From Nemophila menziesii (Eukaryota; Streptophyta; Magnoliopsida; Boraginales; Hydrophyllaceae), in assembly GCA_029959085.1 (NCBI GenBank), contig JARWIR010000013.1, positions 11,161,186-11,225,185 on the forward strand: a stretch of 64,000 nucleotides of DNA, read 5' to 3'. Under the pieces are notes generated by a model. It worked only from the letters and a program-made list of their open reading frames with translations. It did not search any database and was not told the origin of the DNA. How positions within the stretch are numbered: the stretch's first letter is position 1; each line of letters opens with the position of its first letter. Shown here piece after piece: positions 12,578 to 24,128 of this stretch. The position numbers were made by a program, and so were the translations under genes.

Positions 12578-13413
12578 CGCCTAGAAGGGAAAGATAGAAG
12601 TTGTAGCCCTACTTCACCACTTCTACACCGTCCCATCATCATTCTTAGGATAATTAGTATTAGTTTCTGGTCATGAACATGAGTATATTAATTTTATTCT
12701 TTGATTTTATTGCTTCAATTATGATCTAAATTCTATTAGCTTGAGTATTGTGTTTTATGTACGAACCTTGAATAATTCTTGATTGATTTTAATATGAATT
12801 GAGATATTTTACATTTAATTTAATTAGATAATAATTTTCCGTTGCATATGAATTGGAATTATTAGTTTTTTTCATCTTGATCAAATATAGGCAGACTATT
12901 AGTGCCCTACACTATCGCCATGACGGAGGGTTGGGAAACTAAGAGAATTTGTATACGTTCGGTGTGCCTTAGTGATCCTAGAAGACTCGTAAGGGAGTTA
13001 GAATCCCGATTAACATGAAAATTCCTATTTCACCCTTATAACTAAAATCAATATTTTTTTACTATAAGGGTTTACTAGCAAGACTCAAACTATACTTCTT
13101 ATATCGTACTCTCTCTCTCTCTCGTTTAACTGCATTGTATTCTTAGTTTAAATAAAATTTACTTTAATTTATTTGCATCCTATTCCTTAATCTTGAAAAA
13201 CAAATAAATATTTAATCATTTACTTTATGTCCTTTAGTAATCCCAACTAAATCATCCACGCATTATGCAACACGAAAGTAGTTAATGCCATAGTCCCTGT
13301 GGAGAACGATCTTTTATACTTACTTATTACTTGAAAATGACACATATACTTGCGGAGAGTGACCCCCCGAGGTGTTGATTAGTATATTATTTTATCACAC
13401 CTTGACGACAAAA
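11943..13413 (+). mobile_element. Diverged solo-LTR-like repeat
   Basis: This is a distant relative of the two solo LTRs at 57704-60738. It starts TAATGTCTCC against TGATGTCTCC, followed by the same short stem-loop (GTCTC...GACATC). It keeps the block around GTGTAGCT at 12105. Its right part has the same order: a GGGAAACTAAGAGAAT-type block, TCCCTGTGGAGAACGA against TCCCTGAGGAACGAA, then TTTTATCACACCTTG-ACGACA at the end. No coding capacity and no clear TSD were seen. An (AG)n tract sits inside at about 12530-12575. The ends are set by homology only. Confidence 0.6.
12530..12575. repeat. (AG)n microsatellite
   Basis: About 22 uninterrupted AG units inside the LTR-like repeat. Confidence 0.98.
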
Positions 13414-13723
13414 ATCATGATTCAAGTAGGAACTTTTGTAATCTCGTAATTCCTAAAACCAAATAGTTTTGGGATCTCGATAAGTAGAAGAGGTCTCCCA
13501 TATGAATAATAAGGGTCATTCGAGAGTATAAGTTTTTCCTTATCATCACATTCAAAAACTAAAGGTCGGGCAACGACTCGGGTTTTTCTTCCACTTACAT
13601 CTTACGCCCAAAATCTCGAGGACAGACCACTCGATATCCCTCATATGTCAGAGGTTTTCCCAACAACATATCCCATAAGTGAGATGTCAAACGCTTGTTC
13701 AATCATTTTTTCATCTTCCTGGA

Positions 13724-14161
13724 CAGGGCCGATCTTGACATTTTAGGGGCCTAAGGCAACTTTAAAAAATGGACCCCCTAAAAAAATTACAAATTGCATA
13801 AAAACTCTAAATATTTATTATTTTTTATCATAAATTTAATTATTTATAAAATATAAAATAATTGAATAAATATATTTTAGTAGATATTAAATTTATGAAA
13901 TAATACCATAATAATTAAAAATAATTTAGAAAAGAAAAAATAGACATGGACTGTGATATTTTTGACAAATATAAAAAATATATAGGAGATTTTAAAAAAA
14001 TGGATTATCATTTATTTGATTTGGATTGGACCAAAACTAAATTTTTTTAAATAAAAAAATTTATACTTATATACACTAAAAAAATATATAGGCCCCAATA
14101 TAATAAGAATTAGGGAGGCCAAGGCCATGGCCTCCTTGGCCTCCTCCCAGGACCGGCCTTG
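13724..14161. mobile_element. Non-autonomous hAT element (MITE), 438 bp
   Basis: The left end reads CAGGGCCGATC and the right end, reverse-complemented, reads CAAGGCCGGTC. These are imperfect terminal inverted repeats of the hAT type. The element is flanked by a perfect 8-bp TSD, TTCCTGGA, at 13716-13723 and 14162-14169. hAT transposases make 8-bp duplications. The interior is AT-rich and has no transposase. Confidence 0.92.
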
Positions 14162-14169
14162 TTCCTGGA

Positions 14170-14824
14170 GTAGTTGCAACGATTTCCCTTCCTTTGGCGC
14201 ATAATATTTCACTTTCATACATTGAGACGGCTTCCTATTGTTACATAAAAAACTCTAAAGGTATTATGCATAATGCAAGCATGTCTAGAGGGATTTCCTA
14301 AAGGCCCTCCTTATTATAACTGGGTTTGCCTCTCAATGAGTGCACAAGATTATAAATTGTATTAATAACGTTGTTTGTGATGTCCTCATGTAAGGTAAAG
14401 TATTTTCAAATAAGGTATCATTAGATGTTGATAGAATGTAAATATTAGTATGTAGACATACATTTATGGACACATTCTCACATAATAAAAAACACTACCA
14501 CCATCTCCATCTACTATACTAGCTAATTACATTGGCTAAAGATAGAAGTTATCGGTTCTTGGTTATAATGTATCTCATAAAGATATCGACGAAACTAAAA
14601 AAGAAATTTTGCATTATAATGATATACGATGCATTTGTCAAACTGTACACAATATATAACAATGGTAATAATGTAATGAATTTCAAGACAAGAAAGACTT
14701 TTTTTAGTAAAACCTTACTTTGTAAAAAACGGTTATTACCACAATTTGGAATATTCTATATTAAATTATTTTCAAGAAAGAAAAATCTGCATTAAATTAT
14801 ATTAACGACCAACCACAATTAGGA
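14170..14824. other. AT-rich spacer
   Basis: Nothing recognised. A lysine-rich 87-codon frame at 14532-14795 shows no known motif and looks like chance in AT-rich DNA. Confidence 0.4.
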
Positions 14825-14830
14825 TTTTAC

Positions 14831-14962
14831 TATATAAAGAGACAAAAAACTACAATTTATATTCAAAACACAAAGCAAAACAAAAACCCCTATCAAGAAT
14901 ATGTCGTACTTTGATTTGAGAGTAAGAAAGGGAATAAACAAAACCATTTGTTCTGGACGTAG
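14831..14962 (+). pseudogene. Possible promoter and first exon of a lost gene
   Basis: A clear TATATAAA at 14831-14838 is followed 63 bp later by an ATG at 14901. From it run 20 codons (MSYFDLRVRKGINKTICSGR) and a donor-like AG|GTATAT at 14962/14963. The layout resembles a short first exon with a 5' UTR, but I found no second exon in the following kilobases. It may be a gene relic, a small unrecognised gene or chance. Confidence 0.25.
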
Positions 14963-14969
14963 GTATATA

Positions 14970-16900
14970 ATTTATTTCAAACCTTTTATTTTGTGCTTTT
15001 CAATTCTTATACACATATATCTACACACAAGTGTGTTTGTGTTCTGTTATGTATGCATTTATAAAATGTGATTTTACATATCGTTTGAAACTTAGATGAA
15101 TACTTGTCTAAGCTGATTTTTTTTTTCTAAAGAACTTTAGTTGATTTTTTCTATGAATATTTAGTTGATTTTTTTGTCCAGGCAAATTTTAATCAAGTTT
15201 ACTCAACGTGGTTGCTTTTTATGGCGACCTTAAGAAGCCATATGTGTTTAAAACTATCACTACATTAATAGAGATAGTTACTTTAATGGTTAAAGTAATA
15301 TGCAGTGACCAAAAAACTCTAGAAACAATTTTTTTTCTCTAGTCAAAATAGTTCTCCTATGTATTGAAAAATCAATCACTACACTAGCTCAAAATGTCTT
15401 ACATGAAAACCGACGCTAGAGTATAAGAATCCAACATCGTCTGCGGCCTTTTAGATAACATAAAAACAAATATTTATACTCATCCTATAAATGTTATTTT
15501 AAGAAAAAAAAAATTAAAAAAATAAATAAATACTTAATTTCCCCCGATAAATCCTAATACACACACACACACACCACACATACAAATATATATATATATA
15601 TATATATTCCTACTCATTTAAGTTGTTAGATCTAGTTATCTCATATAAGAATATATTTCAAGTTATTCAATTATATGAATTTAATATCTCTTAATCTTCA
15701 TACATTTTTTAATAACCTTATATTGTGTCTCCTCTATTTACTATAGAGTTAGCCGTTTGAGAATCAAAGATTGGAAATATAAAAAATAAATAAGATGATC
15801 GTTGATCATGACATTTCAATTTTCAAGGTTTGAATTTTTTTTTGAATCATTATTTAATATCTTTTACTATCAATATATTGATGCATAGCGCTTTGTAACA
15901 TTTTACTATAAGGATATAGAAAAGAACTAGCTCGCGGAGCAAGATATAACTAGAGAAAGGAGCAAAACACTTTGCCCAAAAAGTTCATAACAAGTTTCTC
16001 GAGCTTGATGGCCTCCCATAGCTTATGGAAACTATTGACGTCTATATAACTAGGAGAAGTGAAAAGATACGGTAGTCTAGGTGTTGAACCCTCAACTGGT
16101 GAATCTACTATAACAAGTTGATATAGAAGAGTTTGCCTTTCAAATTTCACGATATAAAAATAACATATTTGGAGAAGTCGAGGCTTATAAATTTGTGGGT
16201 GAAGCTAAGAATGTCTTATCAAATTAAGAAAACCGAAAAACATATGATTAGAGGCAAAGATGCACATGTGGGACGACATGTGTCCATAATTTTTCCAAAA
16301 ACCCCCTAAAATGTTGATACAAATACTGAATCCAGGGGTAGTACTCCACCACCACCACTATATACCACATTGTTTCTTCCCTCCAACAACACCATGGTAC
16401 TTTAGGACCATTCAACAACATCAACAACTCTTTCACTCAAGATCCTAATAAAATACCTCAACATGATTCTCGTATGTCAAAGTTGTGTAAATCTCTATTT
16501 GTCAATAGAGGTGCCTTCACCACCACTACAGAATGCTCAGGTGCCTAGATCACCATCCAGACTCACTTCTTTACCACCACTAAAATCTTATATGCAATGT
16601 ACCCCTAGACCTAGATCGACCTCTCATCCACCAAAGTTGACCTTATTCTAGGCAATATGAACTAAATGCAAGTGGCAGTACGATTTCCCCAAATTCTTCG
16701 TGAATATCACATATCTTATATTAGTCTAACTAGTCACTTTATTGCAATTGAAAAAGTACCCATATATATACTAAACCATAACCTTTAATTATTTTTTATT
16801 GGATTTAATATATTTACAAACCTCCCCACTTCTTTCACTCTCTCTTATCTCTCTTTCTCAAAAAAATATGCATGAGATTTCTCCCCATCATGATATTAGA
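14970..16900. other. AT-rich intergenic DNA
   Basis: Nothing recognised except the simple repeat at 15559-15608. The frames at 15950-16651 have no recognisable domain. Confidence 0.4.
15559..15608. repeat. (CA)n-(TA)n compound microsatellite
   Basis: A run of CA/AC units followed by about ten TA units. Confidence 0.95.
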
Positions 16901-16904
16901 TCTT

Positions 16905-17230
16905 CACCATCGTGAACCAACATTCACCATCATCGCGGCACAACCACCATCGTCACTCCACGACACATCTACTATCACCAACATCGCGTCAAAATCACGA
17001 ATACAATGAAGACCATACAACACAACTACCATTACAACCACCGCAACACAACCACCACCATAACAAAGACCGTGCAAAAAACCATTATTACTACAACCAT
17101 CATCACCACCAAGGTGTCACATCTACCACCACAATAAAAAAATGTATGACACGACCCACAATAACCAACACCACGAAACAACCACCATATCTAGTATTCT
17201 ATTTCGCACAAGTACAACTCCACCACTATC
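16905..17230. repeat. CAC/ACA-rich low-complexity tract
   Basis: Irregular CACCAT/CAACCACCA-type triplets over about 300 bp. The 107-codon plus frame here is rich in His, Asn and Thr only because of the repeat. Confidence 0.7.
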
Positions 17231-17854
17231 TCTGATGATTTATTAGAACCAAATAAGCGTTTGTTTGTAGGTCCGATTCATGTTGTACCATTTTTAGAAA
17301 TACACTTTGGTTAGTTGGTAATATATTAGGCCCAAATGAGTTGGGTTGGGTTGTCTAACAAATTAATATAAATGCAAGCTTTTCACTAATTTTTTGTGAC
17401 AACAAATATTAGTAATGTAATTGTATTCTTTTGTTAAACAAACGAGAGTGGATGCGATATCTTGTTATTGTGTTATTGTGTTATTGATGGGAATGGATTT
17501 TGGTCTCGGTTCCACTCTAATATTCGTTGAAGATATCGTATTTGTTATGTGTTTGAAATGCACTAGTATCATATGGTCGAGGCTTCCAATTGAAATTCCT
17601 AATAACCTCTTAGTTGGCCTTAACTTGACAAGTGACTGATCGTAAGGAACATCGATGGAACATATCTTTTGCTTAGTATTTGATATATAGAGATATACAT
17701 CTATGTTTCCTTTAAGTTTAATAGAGAATATTTTTCTTGATTCGATACATTCGAATGTAGGATAGTCTTTACATTTGATACATTCAAGAGAATACCCTGT
17801 ACTCTCGAAAAATGAAGCTTAGTGCTTTAAATAGTAAATTTGCCTGTTGTTGTG

Positions 17855-19318
17855 TTGTGGGGAAAAACCTCATAAATCAGATACTTTGTGGTTCCTGAAA
17901 CTTTAGAAAAATGTAAATATGTGATTGAGTGATGTTTTGGGTAAAAAGCCTTACAAATTTAAGCTTTGTATGTGTTTTTTAACATCAAAACTTCATATAT
18001 TTTCATTGAAGTCCCTTAGAGTTTCGAAAATGATGATAAAATATGTGATAAATTGCAAAAGTTTTCAAATTAGTCCCTGAATCTCTCAAAAATTGATGCA
18101 TTGTCCCAAAAAATGTAAATATGTGTTTATGTGATGTTTTTGGCAAAGAAACTTATAAAGTCAAGCTTTGTATATGTTTTTTATCGCCAAAACTTTACAT
18201 ATTTGCATTGTTTGCCCTTAATGTTTTGAAAATGATGATAAAAAATCTTTAAAATTGTAAAAGTTTGCAAATTGGTCACTTTAAACTCTAAACAATTGAT
18301 GTATTATCCCTAAAAAGGTAATTATGTGATTAAGTGATGTTTTAGGCAAAGAACCTTACAAATTTAAGGTTTGTATATGTTTTTAAACAACAAGACTTCA
18401 CATATCTTGCATTAAAGTCCTTTAAAGTTTTGAAAATGATGATAAAAAATCTGATAAATTGCAAAATCTTGCAAATTAGTCCCTGAAACTCTCAAATTTG
18501 ATGTATTGTCCCTAAAAATGTAATTATGTGAGTGATGTTTTGGGCAAATAACCTTATAAATTTATGATTTTTATATATTTTTTAACATCAAGACTTCACA
18601 TATTTGCATTAAAGTCCCTTGAAGTTTTGAAAATGATGATACGAAGTTTGAAAAATTGCAAAATTTTGCAAATTAGTCCCTGAAACTCTCAAAAATTGAT
18701 GTATTGTCCTTAAAAAATGTAAATATGTGATAGTCTGACGTTTTAGGCAACGAACCTTACAAATTTAAGCTGTGGATGTGTTTTTTAACATCAAAACTTC
18801 ACATATTTGCATTATTGTTCCTTCAAGATTAAAAAGTGATGATAAAAAATCTGATAAGTTGCAAAAGTTTACAAATTAGTCCGTGAAACTCTCGAAAATT
18901 GATGTATTGACCTTAAAAGTATAATTATGTGATTGTGTGATGTTTTGGGTAAAGAACCTTACAAATTTAAGTTTTGTATGTGTTTATTAGTATTAGGACT
19001 TCATATATTTGCATTAAAGTCCCTTAAAGTTTTGAAAATGATGATTAAAAATATGATAAATTGCAAAATTTTGCAAATTAGTCACTGGAAGTCTAAAAAA
19101 TTAATGCATTCTCCATAAAAATGTAAATTGTGTTTGTTTGATGTTTTGAGCAAAAAACTTTATAAAGTTAAGCTTTATATGTGTTATTTTATCGCCAAGA
19201 CTTCACATATTTGCATTGTTGTCCCTTCAAATTTTAAAAATGATGATAAAAAATCTAAAAAATTACAAAAGTTTGCAAATTAGTCCCTTAAACTCTCAAA
19301 ATTGATGATGGAACTATA
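17855..19318 (+). repeat. Tandem repeat, about 201-bp unit, about 7 copies
   Basis: The phrase GATGTTTTGGGCAAAGAACC, with small changes, recurs at about 17931, 18132, 18336, 18534, 18739, 18940 and 19140, spacings of 198-205 bp. Each unit also carries a TTAGTCCCTGAAACTCTC phrase, ATGATGATAAAAAATCTGAT and ACTTCACATATTTGCATT. No long ORF was found. The unit size and AT-richness resemble satellite-type or retroelement-derived tandem DNA, but I do not recognise the family. Confidence 0.95.
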
Positions 19319-20039
19319 ATTTTCAATTCATGCCTTAATCTTTTGCAATGTATATGATTTATGTTAATAAATTAAAAACAAGACTCTTTATTGCTTAACA
19401 GTTGTTGGTTGATAGATGGTGATCTTGTGCTTTGAATTGTTCGCGTATTATGATATATGGTAAGTATATGTCTTGTCAAAGGTAGATGTGGTACTTAAAT
19501 GTTACAGTTGTAAACTTTCCACTCCCTCCCGATTAGTTGATCAGATGCACCTTGACATTACAGATAGTGGCATTGGGTGATAGTAATGGTTTGATTACTT
19601 GTTTTGGTATTATCTATTTGATATACACGTTTGAAAAAAAGAAAACAGTTGTAAACTTTCAATTTTTCTTACACCTTCGAGTTTATGTATAATGGTCAAA
19701 TCATTTTACTCCCCAATTTCCACCTTTATGACCATTCCTTTTGCATATATATATATATATGATACATTTATATCCATTATGCACAACAAACTTACATAGC
19801 AACTTTCAGAACCTTTTACTATTTTTCTCTATTTATAATCTTTACTATTCTACTCAACTTATAAACATTTAGCAATCTTCTCTACTTAGAAACCCTTACT
19901 ATTCAGCTGTATTAAAAAAATACTAATATTTACTTGTCAATCTCAGAGCAAACTTTTGAGAATTATATATATCACATACATTGGTTCAAGCAATCATTAA
20001 CATTTTCATACACTTCTATCTTTTCCTTTTGTTGCTTTC
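19319..20039. other. AT-rich spacer
   Basis: Nothing recognised beyond a short (TA)n at about 19747-19760. Confidence 0.4.
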
Positions 20040-20495
20040 AAATGTTTTCCATAACACAATCTTAAGTATTTATACTTTTTTTTAATTTCTATTAAACGAT
20101 GGTTGGTTTTTCAAATGTAAAACCCTTATATTAGAGATCTTTACATAAGTCTCGAGAATTTCGAAAATAAAACTGTTTCAGTTTGTGTAAGCTTTCAAAC
20201 TTTTTCTGGAACACAATCATAAAAAATTCTACTAAATGATGGTTGATTTATTGAATATGAAACCCTTATATTAGATATTTATTTATAAGTATCAGGATAT
20301 TTCGAAAGTAAAACCGTGTTCTTTTTGTTTAAGCTTTCAAACTTTTTTAAGAACACAATCTTCAACATTTTTACTTTTGTTTATTTCTACTAAACGATAG
20401 TTGGTTTTTCGAATATAAAACCTTTATATTATAGATCTTTTTATAAGTCTTGGGGTATTTTGAAAGTAAAACCGTTTACTTTCATTTAATATTTC
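20040..20495 (+). repeat. Tandem repeat, about 145-155-bp unit, 3 copies
   Basis: Three imperfect copies share the block TTCTACTAAACGATGGTTGG, then TTTTTCGAATATAAAACCCT, a TCTTTATAAGTCTCGG-type segment, and AAGTAAAACCG...AAGCTTTCAAAC. The starts lie near 20090, 20230 and 20390. No coding capacity was seen. It differs in sequence from the 201-bp array just to the left. Confidence 0.85.
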
Positions 20496-22355
20496 AAAAA
20501 AGTCATAAGAAGAATTTTGTACTTCTAAGTCCTTGACTATCAGACATCCTTGGTGTTTAACCACAAGAAGTTTTGAATGTTAACTTTTGTTCCTACTTAT
20601 GTAGGTTTTATAAATGTCTCAATCCCATGGAAGTTGCAAAGGTGGTTGAGGTAAACAAGTGGTTACTCAAAATGTGAATCCCAACGCAAAGATACACAAC
20701 ATAAAACTTTGTCACAATTACAAGCTCAAATGGAATCATTACATGCGACCATAACTCTTCAATCAACTTCGTTATCCTTCAACGATTCCTAAGGCATTTT
20801 ACATTTCAGTTTAGAGTTTAGTTTAATCATACTTTCAATTTGTTATTCTTAGATTATTAATTTAGTTATTACTTTACTTAGACTTCAATTTGTCATGTTT
20901 GGTAAATGATGATGATGACAACGAGACTTACGTTAATAACATAATCAACACTCTCATACGAACCCAATGAAGACAAATGGTGAGCAATCTTTTGAACCTA
21001 ACTTACATTTATACGATTATACTAACGCTTTTACCAAGTCTATTTAAATAAATACGTGGTGATTTGATCCATTCTAGGTATGCATTTTATGTTAACTATA
21101 GAAAGGTACATAGGCAACCAAAATTCAATGGACACAGTCACCCCCGCCCCCACTCTGTTCCACTATTTGAATGTAATTATATAATTATTTTAAGTATTTT
21201 AGTTACTTATTTTGTTTTTAACGTGTAATAATTTAATTAGTTCGGTAGAAATTGTAATAATTTCTCATTTGTTATAGTTCCACATTTTGTTTTATAACTA
21301 TCTCTAAAACCCAGTCAACTTAAAGTTATTGTGAAATGGTTACAACTTTAAATATAATATAAGTAACAAGTCTCCAAAATGATCTCAAACCATTCTCCAA
21401 ACAATCCATAAACCAATCCCAAAAAACCGGTCAGTTAACCATTAAGAACTGTTTAGGTTATAACAAGTAAGAGAACCGGTCTGAGCCCTTAACAACCAAG
21501 CTTTCTTATAGGTTTGGTTTTTATATAATGTCCCATAGGATTGAACCAAAACCTATAAACATTGAATCGTTAGACCGAACCAGTTTGCTAATGCTCCCAA
21601 CTGCTTAAACCGAACATAACCGATCTGGTATAGCCAGAAGGCTGACTACCAAAGGAATTGTTTTTCAAAGAATTACCAATATAACTTTGGATTGGTTGTG
21701 TTGATTTACAATTTGTTGTAATTATATTTTGAAGAACATGTAAATTTTAGCTATAAAAATGAATATTTCGCCTCCTTTAATCATATACTATAATTCCTTT
21801 AGATTCTGATTGGTATGTTGTAATGGTTTTGGGAATGGAGTACCTTATTCTATTCCTATACTTGGTAGAAGTTAAATCATACGTGATTCTTATTACCATA
21901 AAAAATTTAATCACATGAACATAATAACATTCATTCCACTTTATCCCATGGTATTAGTCTATTCCTGATATATTAGGAATGAGATTTAATTTTTATTAAA
22001 CTAATTTACCCTTTATTTATAAACCTATAACACATACACATTTAATGTAATTGTGATTCACACCTCTCACTATGATTGTGTAAATATATCCTTTTCAAGA
22101 TATGAGTTTATGTGACCAAGAAAAAAGTAGTACTTGGCCGTGATCCAACTATGATAAAATTTTGGCTAGGGAATACATGACTAAATATTGGCTAAGGAAA
22201 TAAGCAGTAAATAAGCCTTTGTTCAAGTTCTAAAAAAAGAAAGTATAAATCCTAAAGATGAAACTATATGAATCTATTGTTTAATTTATGGTTTCACTTT
22301 TTTATCAAGATTTATTATCATTGTTATTTTTTTTGTTTCACTTTATTATTTTTTA
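20496..22355. other. Intergenic, nothing recognised
   Basis: AT-rich DNA with no ORF above background. A stretch around 21420-21620 rich in ACCGGT/AACCGA words looks like decayed repeat sequence, but no ends were found. Confidence 0.4.
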
Positions 22356-22357
22356 AT

Positions 22358-23335
22358 GTTTTTTTAGGCATAACAAGACTAATATTAAAATAGATCTTCT
22401 AGCATGAACTGATCATGCCAGAAGAAACAAAGAAGTTAAAATCGTCACACAAGATAGTTTCAAGATAAACTAATATATTACAAATCCAATTACCGGCAAG
22501 TGAAAATTTTGAAAAAGCCCTTAACATTCCAATCCACAACCAGATTTTCAGTTCTTCTAATCCCACAAATTTGAATATGAGAGTGGGCTTTAGCCACACT
22601 TCTAATGTCTTCTAGGATAGACCTTTTCTTTCAAGAACAATACACACCAAGAGACTGCACGACACGAACAACTGCTTCTGCATCAGATTCAACATTGGTG
22701 CATGATGAGACATTGTCAATGGCAAAATGTAGTGTGCTACGTAATGCCTTTGCTTCCGCCTCGAAACTTGAGAAAGCAGAGGAGTTCATGGCGAATCCAA
22801 AAACGACCTCTGCTTTCCAATTACGGGCTACAAAAGCTGAAAAAGCTTTTCTTAACTTAGAGGGTGCGTCATCGTTAATCTTGGATTCGTGCTGAGGAGG
22901 GGAATTCCAAGTGATAGATTTTGATTTCCAGACATGGATGTCGATAATAGGGGGATGTGAGGGACTCTCCATAGCAAATACATCTAATCCAAACATGTCC
23001 CTGCAAGTAGAACCCATAAGGATCAAACATGTATCAAAGTTGATCGGGATATTATCAAAGACTTTTTTGCTACACATAATCCATATAGTCCAAAAACAAG
23101 AAGTAATAATAAGTAACATTTTAGTTTTTTCATTTTTGGTTTGGACTTTATCTAGCATCATTCCTATCAAACTGTTAATGCCTGAGTTAAAGAAGGGGTC
23201 AATGCAACAATGAAGGAGGGAAAATACACCACAGCTTCCTAGTCCATTCATATTTAAGAAATATATGCTCTATGTTTTTCTTTGTCTCTAAGCACATATT
23301 ACATAAGTCGGAATTAGAGCACCTCTTAATGAATC
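22358..23335 (-). mobile_element. LINE 3' fragment (zf-RVT to RNase H, 3' UTR), frameshifted
   Basis: On the minus strand from about 23335 a frame gives CSNSDLCNMCLE...IEHIFLKYEW, the C-x2-C...H zinc-binding segment that follows LINE reverse transcriptase. The frame then shifts into the 206-codon open stretch 23251-22631, with the IWIMCSKK-type linker and the RNase H block FSSFEAEAKALRS...ESDAEAVVRVVQS. The final part (WICNILVYLETILCDDFN) lies in another frame at about 22599-22420. The 3' UTR ends in a short A-run on the minus strand near 22360. It is a 5'-truncated, broken copy. Confidence 0.85.
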
Positions 23336-23640
23336 TGTCATTTTTTAATGTAACGTAAGACAATTTTATTATTTAGGAATATATAAATTTAATTATTTTA
23401 AACAGAATAATTTTGTAATTATGTATAAAATATTTTCCATCTTTTATGTTATATTGTTATACCAAGTATGTCACTGGGATCATTTAATTTATCTCACATT
23501 TGTATTAAAAATATATCAAGCATGGTATAATCATTAATGTAGTTATTTTAATACCGCACCAAAGAAATCATGAGGTATCGAGTATTAATTTTTATGCTTT
23601 ATATAAAAAACCTTATGATTTATTTCGTCGGAGAACTTTT
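23336..23640. other. AT-rich spacer between LINE fragments
   Basis: Nothing recognised. Confidence 0.4.
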
Positions 23641-23644
23641 GTGA

Positions 23645-24050
23645 AGCCTTGGGTTAATATTATTTGAGACTATTATGTAATTCCTAAACATGTGATTATT
23701 GTTTGGATGGGAGAAGTTAAAAACTAAAGATCACACGATTTATTTGGAGTTGGATCCGCTTTGTATTCTTTGTGGTGAAGTCTTCGAGTCAAATAAGCAC
23801 ATTTATTTTGATTATGCTTATGTGAGAACGACTTTGGATGAAATTAAGGCTTGTCTAGGAATAAATAAGGAAATGAATATGCTCCTTAGTACTTTGAAAT
23901 GGTTAAAGAAGCTTAAAGCTAGAGAAAATTGGAGAAAAAAAATCTAGAAGATTGGTTTTGATGCTACCGTTTATTGTGTATGGAAGACGAGAAATCATCT
24001 AGCTAATATGAGTGACTCTACCTCTAAGGAAATAAAGTGGTGGGTATTTT
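23645..24050 (+). mobile_element. LINE zf-RVT fragment, broken
   Basis: A plus frame at 23699-23947 reads FGWEKLKTKDHT...DPLCILCGEVFESNKHIYFDY, matching the zinc-binding domain (CxxC...H) after LINE reverse transcriptase. The preceding PKHVIIVWMG block sits in another frame. A downstream TVYCVWKTRNHLA block continues the usual domain order after a stop codon. Neither the reverse transcriptase core nor the RNase H domain is present. Confidence 0.8.
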
Positions 24051-24128
24051 TCCCTTGTTCCCTCATCACTCCTTTTTAGATAATAGTGGGAGACTAACTT
24101 GTACTAGTATGAGTTAGTTTGTTAGTAG

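Noticed and set aside
15360..15450. CACTA transposon end (CACTACACTAGC...)
   Set aside because: No partner end, subterminal repeats or 3-bp TSD were seen. One short word is not enough.
16912..17235. 107-codon His/Asn/Thr-rich frame
   Set aside because: Low-complexity CAC/ACA tract with no domain.
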